This document shows positions 56,470 to 64,000 of a stretch of 64,000 bases of DNA, in pieces. The translations under genes were made by a program, and so were the position numbers. Source of the stretch: Inquilinus sp. Marseille-Q2685. Lineage in GTDB: Bacteria > Pseudomonadota > Alphaproteobacteria > DSM-16000 > Inquilinaceae. The stretch's first letter is position 1; each line of letters begins with the position of its first letter. A model generated the notes under the pieces. That model did not search any database and was not told the DNA's origin. It worked only from the letters and a program-made list of their open reading frames with translations. The stretch covers positions 1,488,001 to 1,552,000 of the forward strand of contig NZ_CAKAKL010000001.1 of the NCBI RefSeq assembly GCF_916619195.1, written 5' to 3'.

Positions 56470-57439
56470 GAGCGGCGGCCGCTATCTCGCGGTCTCCCTC
56501 GGCCTGGCCGCGGTGCTTCTGGGCGCGTTGTGCCTGCTCTCGATCAAGGTCAAGTGGTTCTCCGACCTACCCGACTACGCGCCCCTGCTCGCCTACCAGT
56601 TGGAGAAGCTGGATCGAAGCGCGGGGTTCGACACCGTGTTCGTCGGCGACAGCTCGCTCGGCAACGCCATCGATACGGAGACGTTCGACCGGCTGACCGG
56701 CCGCCGGTCGGTCAATCTGGCCCTGACCGGGCTGTTCGGCTATGCCGGCAGCTACAACATGATCCGGCGAGCGGTCGAGAAGGAGCCCGGGCTGCGGACG
56801 GTGGTCATCGTCCAGGCCGCCGACATGATGTCCCGCACCGACGATCTGCGCGGCTATGTCCTGTCGACGCCGCGGGTGCTGGATCCCGACCTGCCGGAAA
56901 CCCTGCGGTGGCCGATGGCCCGGGCGTGGATCGGCGAGCTCCTCGACTGGCAGACGCTGAAGACCGCGATCCGGGCGCCGGTCCTGCGGCTCCTCTCCCG
57001 CCCGGTCCGGGACATCGTGATCGAGAACGACTATGTGAAGCAGGCCTCCAAGCGTGCCCCCTTCGGCCCTCCCCTGACGGCCGGGGATATCGTTCCCGGC
57101 AAACTCGACTTCCTGCAACGGATCGCGGAGCTGTGCCGCGCGCGGAACCTGACCTGCGTCTACGCGCACGGTCCGGTCGCTGCCGAGCTGCTCGGCCCGT
57201 CACGTGATTTCTTCAGGGAAGCCGACCGGCTGATCGAATCGACCGGGCTGCCGCTGGCCGCGCCGGAGCCGGTGCCGCTCGCATCCGAGCACATCGGCGA
57301 TACGCAGAATCACGCAGCGCCGGCCTACAAGGCTGCGATGACGGCCACCTATGCGGCGATGCTGCGCCCGTTCATCGAAGCGGCCCGACCCCAGCAGGCG
57401 GAACAGGCGGCCCGGACCGCGGCCGAGCCGAAACCGTAG
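56435..57439 (+). CDS. Membrane-anchored SGNH-hydrolase-like acetyltransferase partner
   Basis: A 334-residue protein with one N-terminal membrane helix (about 16-38), then a periplasmic domain. VFVGDSSLGNAID (71-80) is an SGNH block I with Ser73, and DTQNH (289-293) supplies the late Asp/His pair; this resembles AlgJ/AlgX/DltD-type partners of MBOAT proteins. The start at 56435 overlaps the MBOAT gene by 35 bp. The last 11 codons, including the stop, are the first of three identical 33-bp tandem copies. Confidence 0.78.
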   Translation: MTSPNSSTSSSESGGRYLAVSLGLAAVLLGALCLLSIKVKWFSDLPDYAPLLAYQLEKLDRSAGFDTVFVGDSSLGNAIDTETFDRLTGRRSVNLALTGLFGYAGSYNMIRRAVEKEPGLRTVVIVQAADMMSRTDDLRGYVLSTPRVLDPDLPETLRWPMARAWIGELLDWQTLKTAIRAPVLRLLSRPVRDIVIENDYVKQASKRAPFGPPLTAGDIVPGKLDFLQRIAELCRARNLTCVYAHGPVAAELLGPSRDFFREADRLIESTGLPLAAPEPVPLASEHIGDTQNHAAPAYKAAMTATYAAMLRPFIEAARPQQAEQAARTAAEPKP

Positions 57440-57532
57440 GCGGCCCGGACCGCGGCCGAGCCGAAACCGTAGGCGGCCCGGACCGCGGCCGAGCCGAAAC
57501 CGTAGGCGCCCCGCCGGCGGCCGTGCCCGTAG
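57407..57532. repeat. 33-bp tandem repeat, three exact copies plus a partial
   Basis: Copies at 57407-57439, 57440-57472 and 57473-57505 are identical, and a degraded fourth ends at 57532. The first copy codes for the C-terminus AARTAAEPKP and stop of the SGNH-like gene; the unit is 11 codons, so each copy repeats the same stop in frame. The identity points to recent slippage or unequal crossing-over. Confidence 0.95.
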
Positions 57533-57534
57533 GC

Positions 57535-58596
57535 TCATTCCCCCGCGGGCAAGGCGACCTGGCCGCTTTCGGTTGCCTGCCGTGCTCTTCGACGCTCCCG
57601 GCGATCCTTGGCTTCATACCAACGCGTCACCAGGTACCGCAGGAAACGGCCCTGAAGGCGGCTGCCGGCAAGCCGCGTCACCTTGAACAGACCGAATAGA
57701 GCCAGGGGAACCGTTAGGAAGCGTGATGCGAGAGACCTCCGGAACAACGCATCGGCCTCGTCGCTCCGGCCGGCGATCGCCAGCTCGGTCGCGCAAAGCG
57801 CCAGGATCCTGCTGCTCTCCCGATTCAGAAGGATCGACATCAGGGCTTCGAAACGGCCCGCATCGACGGGATCCGGTTCGTTCCGGCACCGGGCCTCATA
57901 GCAATGGACCGCGAGGTTCGACAGCAGGACCTGGGCGGCCCGCCGGTCCGGGCGCCCCCCTCCGACGCCGTCGAGGCGGACGAAGCGCGTGTAGAGAATC
58001 TCGGGGACGATATGAAAGCCGGTCCGCTCGGACATCCGCAGCCACAGATCCCGGTCCTGCGCCAACCGGAAGAAAGGCCGGTAGCCGCCGACGGCATCGT
58101 AGACCTGCTTTCGGAACATCACCTCGCCATGCATCAGGAAATTCGCTTCCGCGAGCTGCCGGCCGGCATCGGGGCCGACCTTCGGCATGTGCACCGTCGA
58201 GTAGTTCCGCAGCAGGTTGCGGTTCTCGACGTAGCATCCGACCACTCCGACATCCGGCCGTTCCGCCAGGACGGCGAGTTGGCGCGCGATACGATCGGGA
58301 TGCGAGATGTCTCCGGAGCCGTGGATGGCAATGATGTCCCCCCTGGCCATCTCGATCCCCTTGCGGATCGAGCCGACGAAGCCCTGGTTCTGGTGCCGGA
58401 TCACGGTCAGGCGTTCATCGTCGAAGGCCCGCAACCGGTCATAGGTCTCGTCGGTGGACCCGTCGTCGACGGCGATGATCTCGATATCGCGGTGGGTCTG
58501 CGACAGCAGGCTTCCGATGGAGTCTGCCACGAGATCGCCGCGGTTGTAGTAGACGGTCACGATGGAGACGAGGGTTTGCACCGGCTTTCCTTCCAT
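57535..58596 (-). CDS. Glycosyltransferase family 2
   Basis: A 353-residue GT-A enzyme. VSIVTVYYNRGDLVADSI opens it, VDDGSTDETYDRL binds the nucleotide, and GSGDISHPDRI stands in the DxD region; RLAQDRDLWLRM carries the ED-like catalytic motif. C-terminal helices include a hydrophobic RFLTVPLALFGLF segment. Start ATG 58596 follows GGAGAGG. Probably adds a sugar to the island's polymer; opposite strand to its neighbours. Confidence 0.9.
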   Translation of the reverse strand: MEGKPVQTLVSIVTVYYNRGDLVADSIGSLLSQTHRDIEIIAVDDGSTDETYDRLRAFDDERLTVIRHQNQGFVGSIRKGIEMARGDIIAIHGSGDISHPDRIARQLAVLAERPDVGVVGCYVENRNLLRNYSTVHMPKVGPDAGRQLAEANFLMHGEVMFRKQVYDAVGGYRPFFRLAQDRDLWLRMSERTGFHIVPEILYTRFVRLDGVGGGRPDRRAAQVLLSNLAVHCYEARCRNEPDPVDAGRFEALMSILLNRESSRILALCATELAIAGRSDEADALFRRSLASRFLTVPLALFGLFKVTRLAGSRLQGRFLRYLVTRWYEAKDRRERRRARQATESGQVALPAGE

Positions 58597-59427
58597 CGTC
58601 ACCTCTCCGCCTGAAACCGCTCAGCGAGAGATAGCTTCATGTCCGTGTCGCGCATTGCGGGCTCTTTCCGGGCAGAGGGATTCTGTCGTCAGCGCCCCTC
58701 CGCCGACGTTGAAGCGACATGCCGATCGGCTGTCAATAGATCGGGCCGGCAATTCTTGGGGAGGGACCGACCGAAGCCCTTCCCCCAAGCGCCAGCACGC
58801 TTCGGAATATTTTCGCCTTTGCTCGCCGCGGTATCCGCACCCCCTCCCTCCAAATCGCCGAGACGACGCTTCCCCGAAAACCGCAGAACCTGCGATGCGG
58901 AAACAATGACCGAAACGGGGAAACATCTGGCGCGCAGCATATCCGCCCCGAGCGCCGATCGATCGGCACAAAGCGCCCGTGGAGCGGCGCTTCCGGTCGA
59001 ACGGCAAAAACTTCGAGGCCTTGACATCACACAGATCCGGGGGTTGATACGCGGCGATGCTTGTTTCGGTCCATGCGATGTCTACGAACCCCGGGAGATA
59101 ACGCCATGAACCCTCATTGTCGGGCACCGGGGCACCGGGGCCGCCGTGGTCAGGAGCAGCGACAGGCTCGATGGCTCACCGGAACGCCGTTGCGTCAAAC
59201 AGGCTCCGCCGTCGCCCCCATGCAGCCGGGAGATCGCTTCCGTCGACGCACCGGCGGTCGTATCGAATCGACGGTCCCGGGGTATGCGACGGGTCAGCCT
59301 GGGCGCCAGGGCGGGAATGGCGGAGGTGACTCGGCAGGACTCTCATGCGCCCGGAGGTCCGCCCGGGCTGCCGGGATGAGGGCACGCAGCCGATGCTGAG
59401 CAACGAGGGGAAAGGCCGGGATCGCCC
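58597..59427. other. 831-bp region without a supported gene
   Basis: Several short frames exist on both strands but none has convincing protein character or RBS, and base composition drops towards the AT-rich genes that follow. Apart from the promoter candidate at 59021 I see nothing definite. It could hold regulatory DNA or the scar of an insertion. Confidence 0.5.
59021..59050 (+). promoter_or_regulatory. Possible sigma-70 promoter
   Basis: A consensus -35 TTGACA (59021-59026) is followed 18 bp later by TGATAC (59045-59050). It could drive the Wzz-like/Wzy-like genes, about 380 bp downstream. The -35 is perfect but the -10 is weak. Confidence 0.35.
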
Positions 59428-60366
59428 ATGATGTTGAGAAATGTCACCGCTGACGGGAATGAAATGCCACCTCCCCCTCATGGCGGGATCCAGATGGAGA
59501 GCAAAAAAATTCTAAATATCCCCATTAAAGAATTTCGCATCCTCATCGCCGTCACATCCATTATCTGGATACTGACCGCCGTTTATCTGGCAACGGCCAC
59601 GCCGAAGTACACAGCTTCGATTACGATCGGATCGGCGGCGCTGGACAATCAGGGATCGGCGCCATCGGGCATATCATCGCTCGGGCTTTCCTTGCCGATA
59701 TCGTTCGGCACGCCGAGCAAGCCCACCGACAAGTACATCTACATCATCTCGACGCCGAGTTTTGCCAAGCGGCTCATGGAGCGGGGCGACTTCGCAAAGC
59801 TGATCTTCGCCGACCGGTGGGACGGGAAGGAATGGACCGCGCCCAAGGGTATCACCAATACGGTCTCGATGTGGCTGAGGGAACTGTTCGGCTACCAGGC
59901 ATGGGCCCCGCCGGACGAGAATGACGTCTCGAAATACCTGAACAACAATCTTGTCCTGCGGCCTGACACGAGCACCGACTTCGTCGAAATCTCCTTCGAC
60001 CACAGCGACCCCAAGATCGCGGCACAGGTGCTGGAGATCATCACCAACGAAGGCGACCGTTACCTCAAGGAAGCCAATGAAGAAGCCTATCAGTCGCAAG
60101 TAGACTTCATCCTGAGAAGGATTCAGGAATCCGGGAACCTCGAAGTCACCAATGCGCTCCGCTCCTATCTGATGAACGTCGTCCTCAACAAGACGCTGAT
60201 CGACGAAAGCACGAAGTATGCCGTTCGCGTCTGGGGAACGACGAGCGTTTCGAGCCTTCCCACCAAACCTCCCGTCCTCCTCGCGGCTCTTCTCGGATTC
60301 ATCCTGGGGCCGATCTTGGCCTTCTCGATCATCTTCTTTGGTCGCTGGATCAAATCCGGCCGATGA
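59428..60366 (+). CDS. Wzz-like polysaccharide chain-length/co-polymerase protein
   Basis: A 312-residue inner-membrane protein with the PCP layout: helix 1 at about 38-56, a periplasmic domain with helical segments, and helix 2 at about 281-306 just before a basic end. PKYTASITIGSAA after helix 1 is typical of Wzz. No tyrosine-kinase domain. Several ATG codons (59428, 59464, 59494) are possible starts. Overlaps the next gene by 4 bp, pairing co-polymerase and polymerase. Confidence 0.82.
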   Translation: MMLRNVTADGNEMPPPPHGGIQMESKKILNIPIKEFRILIAVTSIIWILTAVYLATATPKYTASITIGSAALDNQGSAPSGISSLGLSLPISFGTPSKPTDKYIYIISTPSFAKRLMERGDFAKLIFADRWDGKEWTAPKGITNTVSMWLRELFGYQAWAPPDENDVSKYLNNNLVLRPDTSTDFVEISFDHSDPKIAAQVLEIITNEGDRYLKEANEEAYQSQVDFILRRIQESGNLEVTNALRSYLMNVVLNKTLIDESTKYAVRVWGTTSVSSLPTKPPVLLAALLGFILGPILAFSIIFFGRWIKSGR

Positions 60367-61670
60367 CGATGCGTCACATCGACAGCTCAGGTGCGGCGCA
60401 GCGATCACGCCGGGAGACGGCAGCGATCGATTTCACCGTTATCGCCTTGTTCATCGCGATTATCCTCGGCCTTGGAAATTCGATTGCCATTCTGGCACCC
60501 CAGTTGGCTCTGCTATTTATTCTCACTCTGTTCGTAATAAGAGATGCCATTAACAAAAACTTTAATATCAATATGAATTATGGTTCACTTTGCCTTCTAT
60601 TTGCCATTCTGGCATCGATGATTGTTTCCACTTTTAATTCATTCTCAGACGCATCATCCGCCGCGCTTATCCAAATTAAGTATGCAATGACTTTTTTGTC
60701 GACATTGTATATTGTCTGGATATTTCACCATTGTCTATCCAACAACATACTGAGCGGCTCGGCCGTCATCAAGGCTGCGATATATGCTTTTGCGGTATAC
60801 AATGTCGCAAAGCTCATCACGAATGCCCTGATAGCATTTGAAATTTTACAGATTACACTTCTTGATAGCGCCATTCGACAGACGCTCGGAACCACCTTTG
60901 TTCGAAGCAGCCTGATTTTTGGACTCATACGGATCAACTTCCCTCCCGACTTTGGGATTCCTATCATACTATTTTGCACTCTGACCGCACCGAAGCTCAA
61001 CATCAATATATCGAGATTTGCTCAAATCGCCTTTACAATACTGCTTATTATTTCTGCCATCATTGCCTATTCGCGCTATATCTGGGCCGCTACGTTCATA
61101 GCAGTGCTCTTTGCGACTCTCATCGTCGGAAGGCGGCTGTTTTTTGCGTTCTCCGTCATCACCATCCTGATGGTCGGCGCCGCCGCCACCAATCAGGCTA
61201 TTGTTGAGGCCGTCGAATATCGCTTCTTCTCCCAAGCTGTCGAGCAATCCGACAGCATCAGGGAGAATCAGCAATTTGCGTTGACCGAATCTCTCATCGA
61301 GGCGCCTTTCGGCAAAGGCTTGGCGACTTACGTTCCTTGGCTGGTTCGATCAAAGAACTCTCCATACAGCTACGAGCTGCAAATCCTGGCGACCGCCATG
61401 CAGTTTGGCCTGATTGGAATACTTCCCGTTCTGTTATTTATGATAAGCCTTATTTCGACAGTCAGATCCAAAGACGTTCTGGTCTGCACGGCAGTCTATA
61501 TGACCTATTTCTGCTGGGTGATGACCGGATTCACCAACCCATCCCTAATCGGCCGCGCTGCCGCGATGGTGTTCGTGGTCTTCATCTGCGTAGCCCGTCT
61601 GTCTCCTCAACTGGAGTGGTCTTCAGCCAAGACGCGGGGCGTGGATGCACCTGTCCGCGGAGCCGGTTGA
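60363..61670 (+). CDS. Wzy-like O-antigen/exopolysaccharide polymerase
   Basis: A 435-residue protein with ten or more membrane helices and a hydrophilic loop with AYSRYIWAATFIAV and EAPFGKGLATYVPW, a pattern of O-antigen polymerase/ligase (Wzy/WaaL) families. Its DNA is strikingly richer in A/T than the window (for example 60520-61100) with Ile, Asn and Lys codons ending in A/T, so it was likely acquired from elsewhere. It overlaps the Wzz-like gene by ATGA. Confidence 0.82.
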   Translation: MTMRHIDSSGAAQRSRRETAAIDFTVIALFIAIILGLGNSIAILAPQLALLFILTLFVIRDAINKNFNINMNYGSLCLLFAILASMIVSTFNSFSDASSAALIQIKYAMTFLSTLYIVWIFHHCLSNNILSGSAVIKAAIYAFAVYNVAKLITNALIAFEILQITLLDSAIRQTLGTTFVRSSLIFGLIRINFPPDFGIPIILFCTLTAPKLNINISRFAQIAFTILLIISAIIAYSRYIWAATFIAVLFATLIVGRRLFFAFSVITILMVGAAATNQAIVEAVEYRFFSQAVEQSDSIRENQQFALTESLIEAPFGKGLATYVPWLVRSKNSPYSYELQILATAMQFGLIGILPVLLFMISLISTVRSKDVLVCTAVYMTYFCWVMTGFTNPSLIGRAAAMVFVVFICVARLSPQLEWSSAKTRGVDAPVRGAG

Positions 61671-61896
61671 GGGGCCCGCCCGGCCGGGCGGGCACCGGAC
61701 GGGAGCGGAGCGGACCGGGCGCTATCGGAAACGCGCCGTGGCCCGGCAGTCGGGACAACACCGGCGCCCTTGTCGGGAACGATGCTACCGCATTGCGACA
61801 GAACCGGGATTCATGCTCTTTTGCGACGCCACAATGCGGCCGGTTTTGTGCGATGTCATGCGCGGCCAGCATGGCGGATGGCTCGGGAGTTGGGGG

Positions 61897-63177
61897 ATGA
61901 TCAGAGAAAGTGCGGCATATGCGGTCCGGCCCTCGCGGCTGGAAGGCAGCGTCACCGTCAGCGGCGCCAAGAACAGCGCCTTGCGCCTTCTGGCCGCATC
62001 CCTGCTGACGGCCGAGGACGTCCATCTGACGAATTTCCCCTCCGCCCTGCTGGACGCGCAGATCCATGCTGAGATGCTGAAGGTCCTGGGGAAGACCTGC
62101 ACGGTCAGCGAGACGGAGATCGTGATCCGCGAGTCGGCACCGCCCTCCTCCACCCTCGACTGGCCGGGGCGGTCCATCCGCAACACGCTCCTGATCCTGG
62201 GGGCCCTGACGGCCCGCACCGGGGCCGGCGCGGTGCCGCTTCCCGGCGGCTGCAGCATCGGCGAGACCGGCGACCGCAAATACGATCTCCACGTCATGCT
62301 GCTGGAGCGGCTGGGCGCCCGGGTCTACCAGGACGGATCGATGCTGTGCGCCGAGGCGCCGCGCGGCCTGGTCGGCACCGACATCCACCTTCCGATCCGG
62401 TCGACCGGCGCCACCGAGAACGCGATCATCTGCGGGTCGCTGGCCAGGGGCGTGACCACGATCTGGAACCCGCATATCCGGCCGGAGATCATCGACCTCA
62501 TCAAGTTCCTGCGCTCGATGGGTGCCGATATCGAGGTCCTGGGCCAGCAGAGCATCGTGGTCCGCGGCCGCGACGGGCTGACCGGCACCCGGTACGACGT
62601 CCTGCCCGACAATGTCGAGGCGCTGACCTGGCTGATGGCCTCGGTGATCACGCGCGGCGACGTCGAGATCCGCAACTTCCCGATGGTGGATCTCGAGGTG
62701 CCCCTGATCTTCCTGCGCGAAAGCGGCGCCAAGTTCTACACCGGGCCGGACGGCATCATCGTCCGCGGCGGCACCCCCTATCCGGTGGAGATCAGCACCG
62801 GGCCCTATCCCGGCATCAATTCGGACATGCAGCCGCTCTTCGCCGTCTACGGCGCCTGCGCCAAGGGAGAATCCCGGCTGATCGACCTCCGCTTCCCCGG
62901 CCGCTATCAATACGCCGCCGAGCTGGCCAAGATGGGGGTCGAAAGCGAGGTCTCGGGCAACCTCCTCAAGGTGATGGGCGGCCGTCCCCTGAAGGGCGCC
63001 CGGGTCCGCGCCGCCGACCTGCGCGCCGGCGCCGCCCTGGTCCTGGCGGGCCTGGTGGCCGACGGAGAGACCATGATCGAGGATGCGTGGCAGATCGATC
63101 GGGGCTATTGCAATCTGATCGAGAAGATGTCCGCCCTGGGCGGGCGCGTCACCGTGCCGGAGCCGGTGGCCGGCTGA
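61897..63177 (+). CDS. MurA-family enolpyruvyl transferase paralog
   Basis: A 426-residue enzyme of the EPSP-synthase/MurA fold. MurA residues kept: Lys25-Asn26 (SGAKNSAL), the Arg near 92-95 (GRSIRNT), the PEP-reactive Cys119 in PLPGGCSIG, Asp310 in NSDMQP and Arg402 in IDRGYC. However the loop after Cys119, GARPVDLH in MurA, reads GETGDRKYDLH here, so it is divergent. It sits inside the polysaccharide island rather than with cell-wall genes, so it may make a modified UDP-sugar. RBS GGGAG precedes ATG at 61897. Confidence 0.87.
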   Translation: MIRESAAYAVRPSRLEGSVTVSGAKNSALRLLAASLLTAEDVHLTNFPSALLDAQIHAEMLKVLGKTCTVSETEIVIRESAPPSSTLDWPGRSIRNTLLILGALTARTGAGAVPLPGGCSIGETGDRKYDLHVMLLERLGARVYQDGSMLCAEAPRGLVGTDIHLPIRSTGATENAIICGSLARGVTTIWNPHIRPEIIDLIKFLRSMGADIEVLGQQSIVVRGRDGLTGTRYDVLPDNVEALTWLMASVITRGDVEIRNFPMVDLEVPLIFLRESGAKFYTGPDGIIVRGGTPYPVEISTGPYPGINSDMQPLFAVYGACAKGESRLIDLRFPGRYQYAAELAKMGVESEVSGNLLKVMGGRPLKGARVRAADLRAGAALVLAGLVADGETMIEDAWQIDRGYCNLIEKMSALGGRVTVPEPVAG

Positions 63178-63240
63178 GCCGCCGGGCTTGAGCATGCATC
63201 ATCGGCCGGCCGGCCGACGCACGGGAAGAAAGGCGACGTC

Positions 63241-64000
63241 ATGGCCATCCTGGTGACAGGAGCCGCGGGATTCATCGGATTCCATACCGCGAAGGCCTTG
63301 CTCGACCGCGGCGAGGAGGTCGTCGGCATCGACAGCCTGAACGACTATTACGATCCGAAGCTCAAGTCGGACAGGCTGGCCCTGCTGACGGGTCGGCCGG
63401 GCTTCACCTTCCACCAGGCCGACATCGCCGACCGGTCGGCGATGGAGGCGCTGGCGGCGGGGTGGACGGGCATCCGCCGGATCGTCCATCTCGCGGCGCA
63501 GGCCGGCGTCCGCCATTCGATGGTCAATCCCTACGCCTATACCCGCTCCAACGTCGAAGGCCATCTGGTGATGCTGGAGACGGCGCGGCGGCTGGAGGTG
63601 GAGCACTTCGTCTATGCCAGCTCGTCCTCGGTCTACGGGGCCAACCGCAAGGTCCCGTTCTCGACCGAGGACCGCACGGACACGCCGATGTCGCTCTATG
63701 CGGCCACCAAGAAGGCCAACGAGCTGATGGCGCACACCTACAGCCATCTCTACCGGCTTCCCGCCACCGGCCTGCGGTTCTTCACGGTCTACGGCCCCTG
63801 GGGCAGGCCGGACATGGCGCTGTTCATCTTCACCAAGGCCATCCTGGAAGGCCGGCCCATCAAGGTCTTCAACCACGGCGAGATGCGCCGCGACTTCACC
63901 TATGTCGACGACATCGTCCGCGGCGTCCTCGCCGTCCTCGATGCCCCGCCGGGAGAAGCGGCGGCCCCTCCGCACCGGATCTACAACATCGGCAATCACC
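63241..64000 (+). CDS. UDP-glucuronate 4-epimerase-like NAD-dependent epimerase, 5' part
   Basis: An open frame from ATG 63241 to the window end (253 codons). AILVTGAAGFIGFHTAKALL binds NAD; NDYYDPKLKSDRLALL and AAQAGVRHSM are typical of UDP-GlcA 4-epimerases (LspL/CapI/WcvA), with SSSSVYGANRKVPF and YAATKKANE (Y-x-x-x-K) for catalysis. It should turn UDP-GlcA, the Ugd product, into UDP-GalA. GGGAAGAAAGG precedes ATG. The 3' end is beyond the window. Confidence 0.92.
   Translation, partial: MAILVTGAAGFIGFHTAKALLDRGEEVVGIDSLNDYYDPKLKSDRLALLTGRPGFTFHQADIADRSAMEALAAGWTGIRRIVHLAAQAGVRHSMVNPYAYTRSNVEGHLVMLETARRLEVEHFVYASSSSVYGANRKVPFSTEDRTDTPMSLYAATKKANELMAHTYSHLYRLPATGLRFFTVYGPWGRPDMALFIFTKAILEGRPIKVFNHGEMRRDFTYVDDIVRGVLAVLDAPPGEAAAPPHRIYNIGNH

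Noticed and set aside
57351-57686. 111-codon plus frame rich in RPGPRPSRNRR repeats
   Set aside because: The repetition reflects the 33-bp DNA tandem repeat read in another frame, not a protein repeat.
58621-59127. 168-codon minus-strand frame
   Set aside because: No RBS, no domain, composition of shadow reading, and overlaps an equally long frame on the other strand.

Overview
The window is a GC-rich (roughly 68-70% by eye), gene-dense chromosomal segment of an alphaproteobacterium. Evidence for this is the hemC-hemD-COG4223-hemY order, the tsaD/gpsA overlap, the Rsm22-type methyltransferase, the Atm1-type exporter and the style of short palindromic intergenic repeats. A Rhodospirillales relative (Azospirillum/Inquilinus type) is the most likely source, but this is inferred from gene content, not from a marker gene. 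The sequence starts inside radC and ends inside a nucleotide-sugar epimerase.

Layout. 1-2.2 kb: radC end, then an MFS transporter divergent from its likely TetR repressor, with a palindromic operator between them. 2.2-7.0 kb: five minus-strand genes resembling a small sugar-scavenging set (DUF1989 protein, aldo/keto reductase of the fucose-dehydrogenase type, fuconolactonase-like amidohydrolase, HAD phosphatase, sulfatase-fold hydrolase). 7.1-10.6 kb: BON-LysM protein, then a Zn/Cd/Pb P-type ATPase with an unusual His-rich zinc-ribbon tail, divergent from a MerR regulator across a classic 19-bp-spacer MerR promoter. 10.6-29.6 kb: mixed housekeeping and metabolic genes (LysE exporter, zinc alcohol dehydrogenase, adenylate cyclase, acetolactate-synthase-like enzyme, Rsm22 methyltransferase, hisS, Atm1-like ABC exporter, thiolase, ribosomal oxygenase, OmpA-like lipoprotein, mscL), punctuated by several families of palindromic repeats. 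29.6-41.2 kb: metallophosphoesterase, Sfp-type PPTase, EVE and YciI proteins, a BrnT/BrnA toxin-antitoxin locus with a frameshifted toxin, tsaD-gpsA facing hemC-hemD(fused)-hemY, a tRNA-Thr(CGT) and a dehalogenase-like hydrolase. 41.2-46.6 kb: a pyruvate-oxidase-like enzyme divergent from phosphoketolase and acetate kinase, together an acetyl-phosphate/acetate module. 46.7-49.5 kb: small membrane proteins and an orphan peptide-binding protein.

49.5-64.0 kb is a surface-polysaccharide island: an epimerase, rmlD-rmlB-rmlC (dTDP-rhamnose), UDP-glucose dehydrogenase, an MBOAT O-acetyltransferase with an SGNH partner, a GT2 glycosyltransferase, a Wzz-like chain-length protein, a clearly AT-richer Wzy-like polymerase, a divergent MurA paralog and a UDP-glucuronate-4-epimerase-like gene that runs off the end. 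Together they would supply dTDP-rhamnose, UDP-GlcA and UDP-GalA, and assemble and acetylate a polymer.

I did not find a clear-cut new defence or mobile system. The best candidates for a second look are the MurA paralog with a remodelled catalytic loop inside the polysaccharide island, the in-frame HemD-COG4223 fusion, the metal-binding tail of the ATPase, the broken brnT beside an intact brnA, and a 267-bp structured inverted repeat whose right end contains the ribosome-binding site and start codon of a gene.
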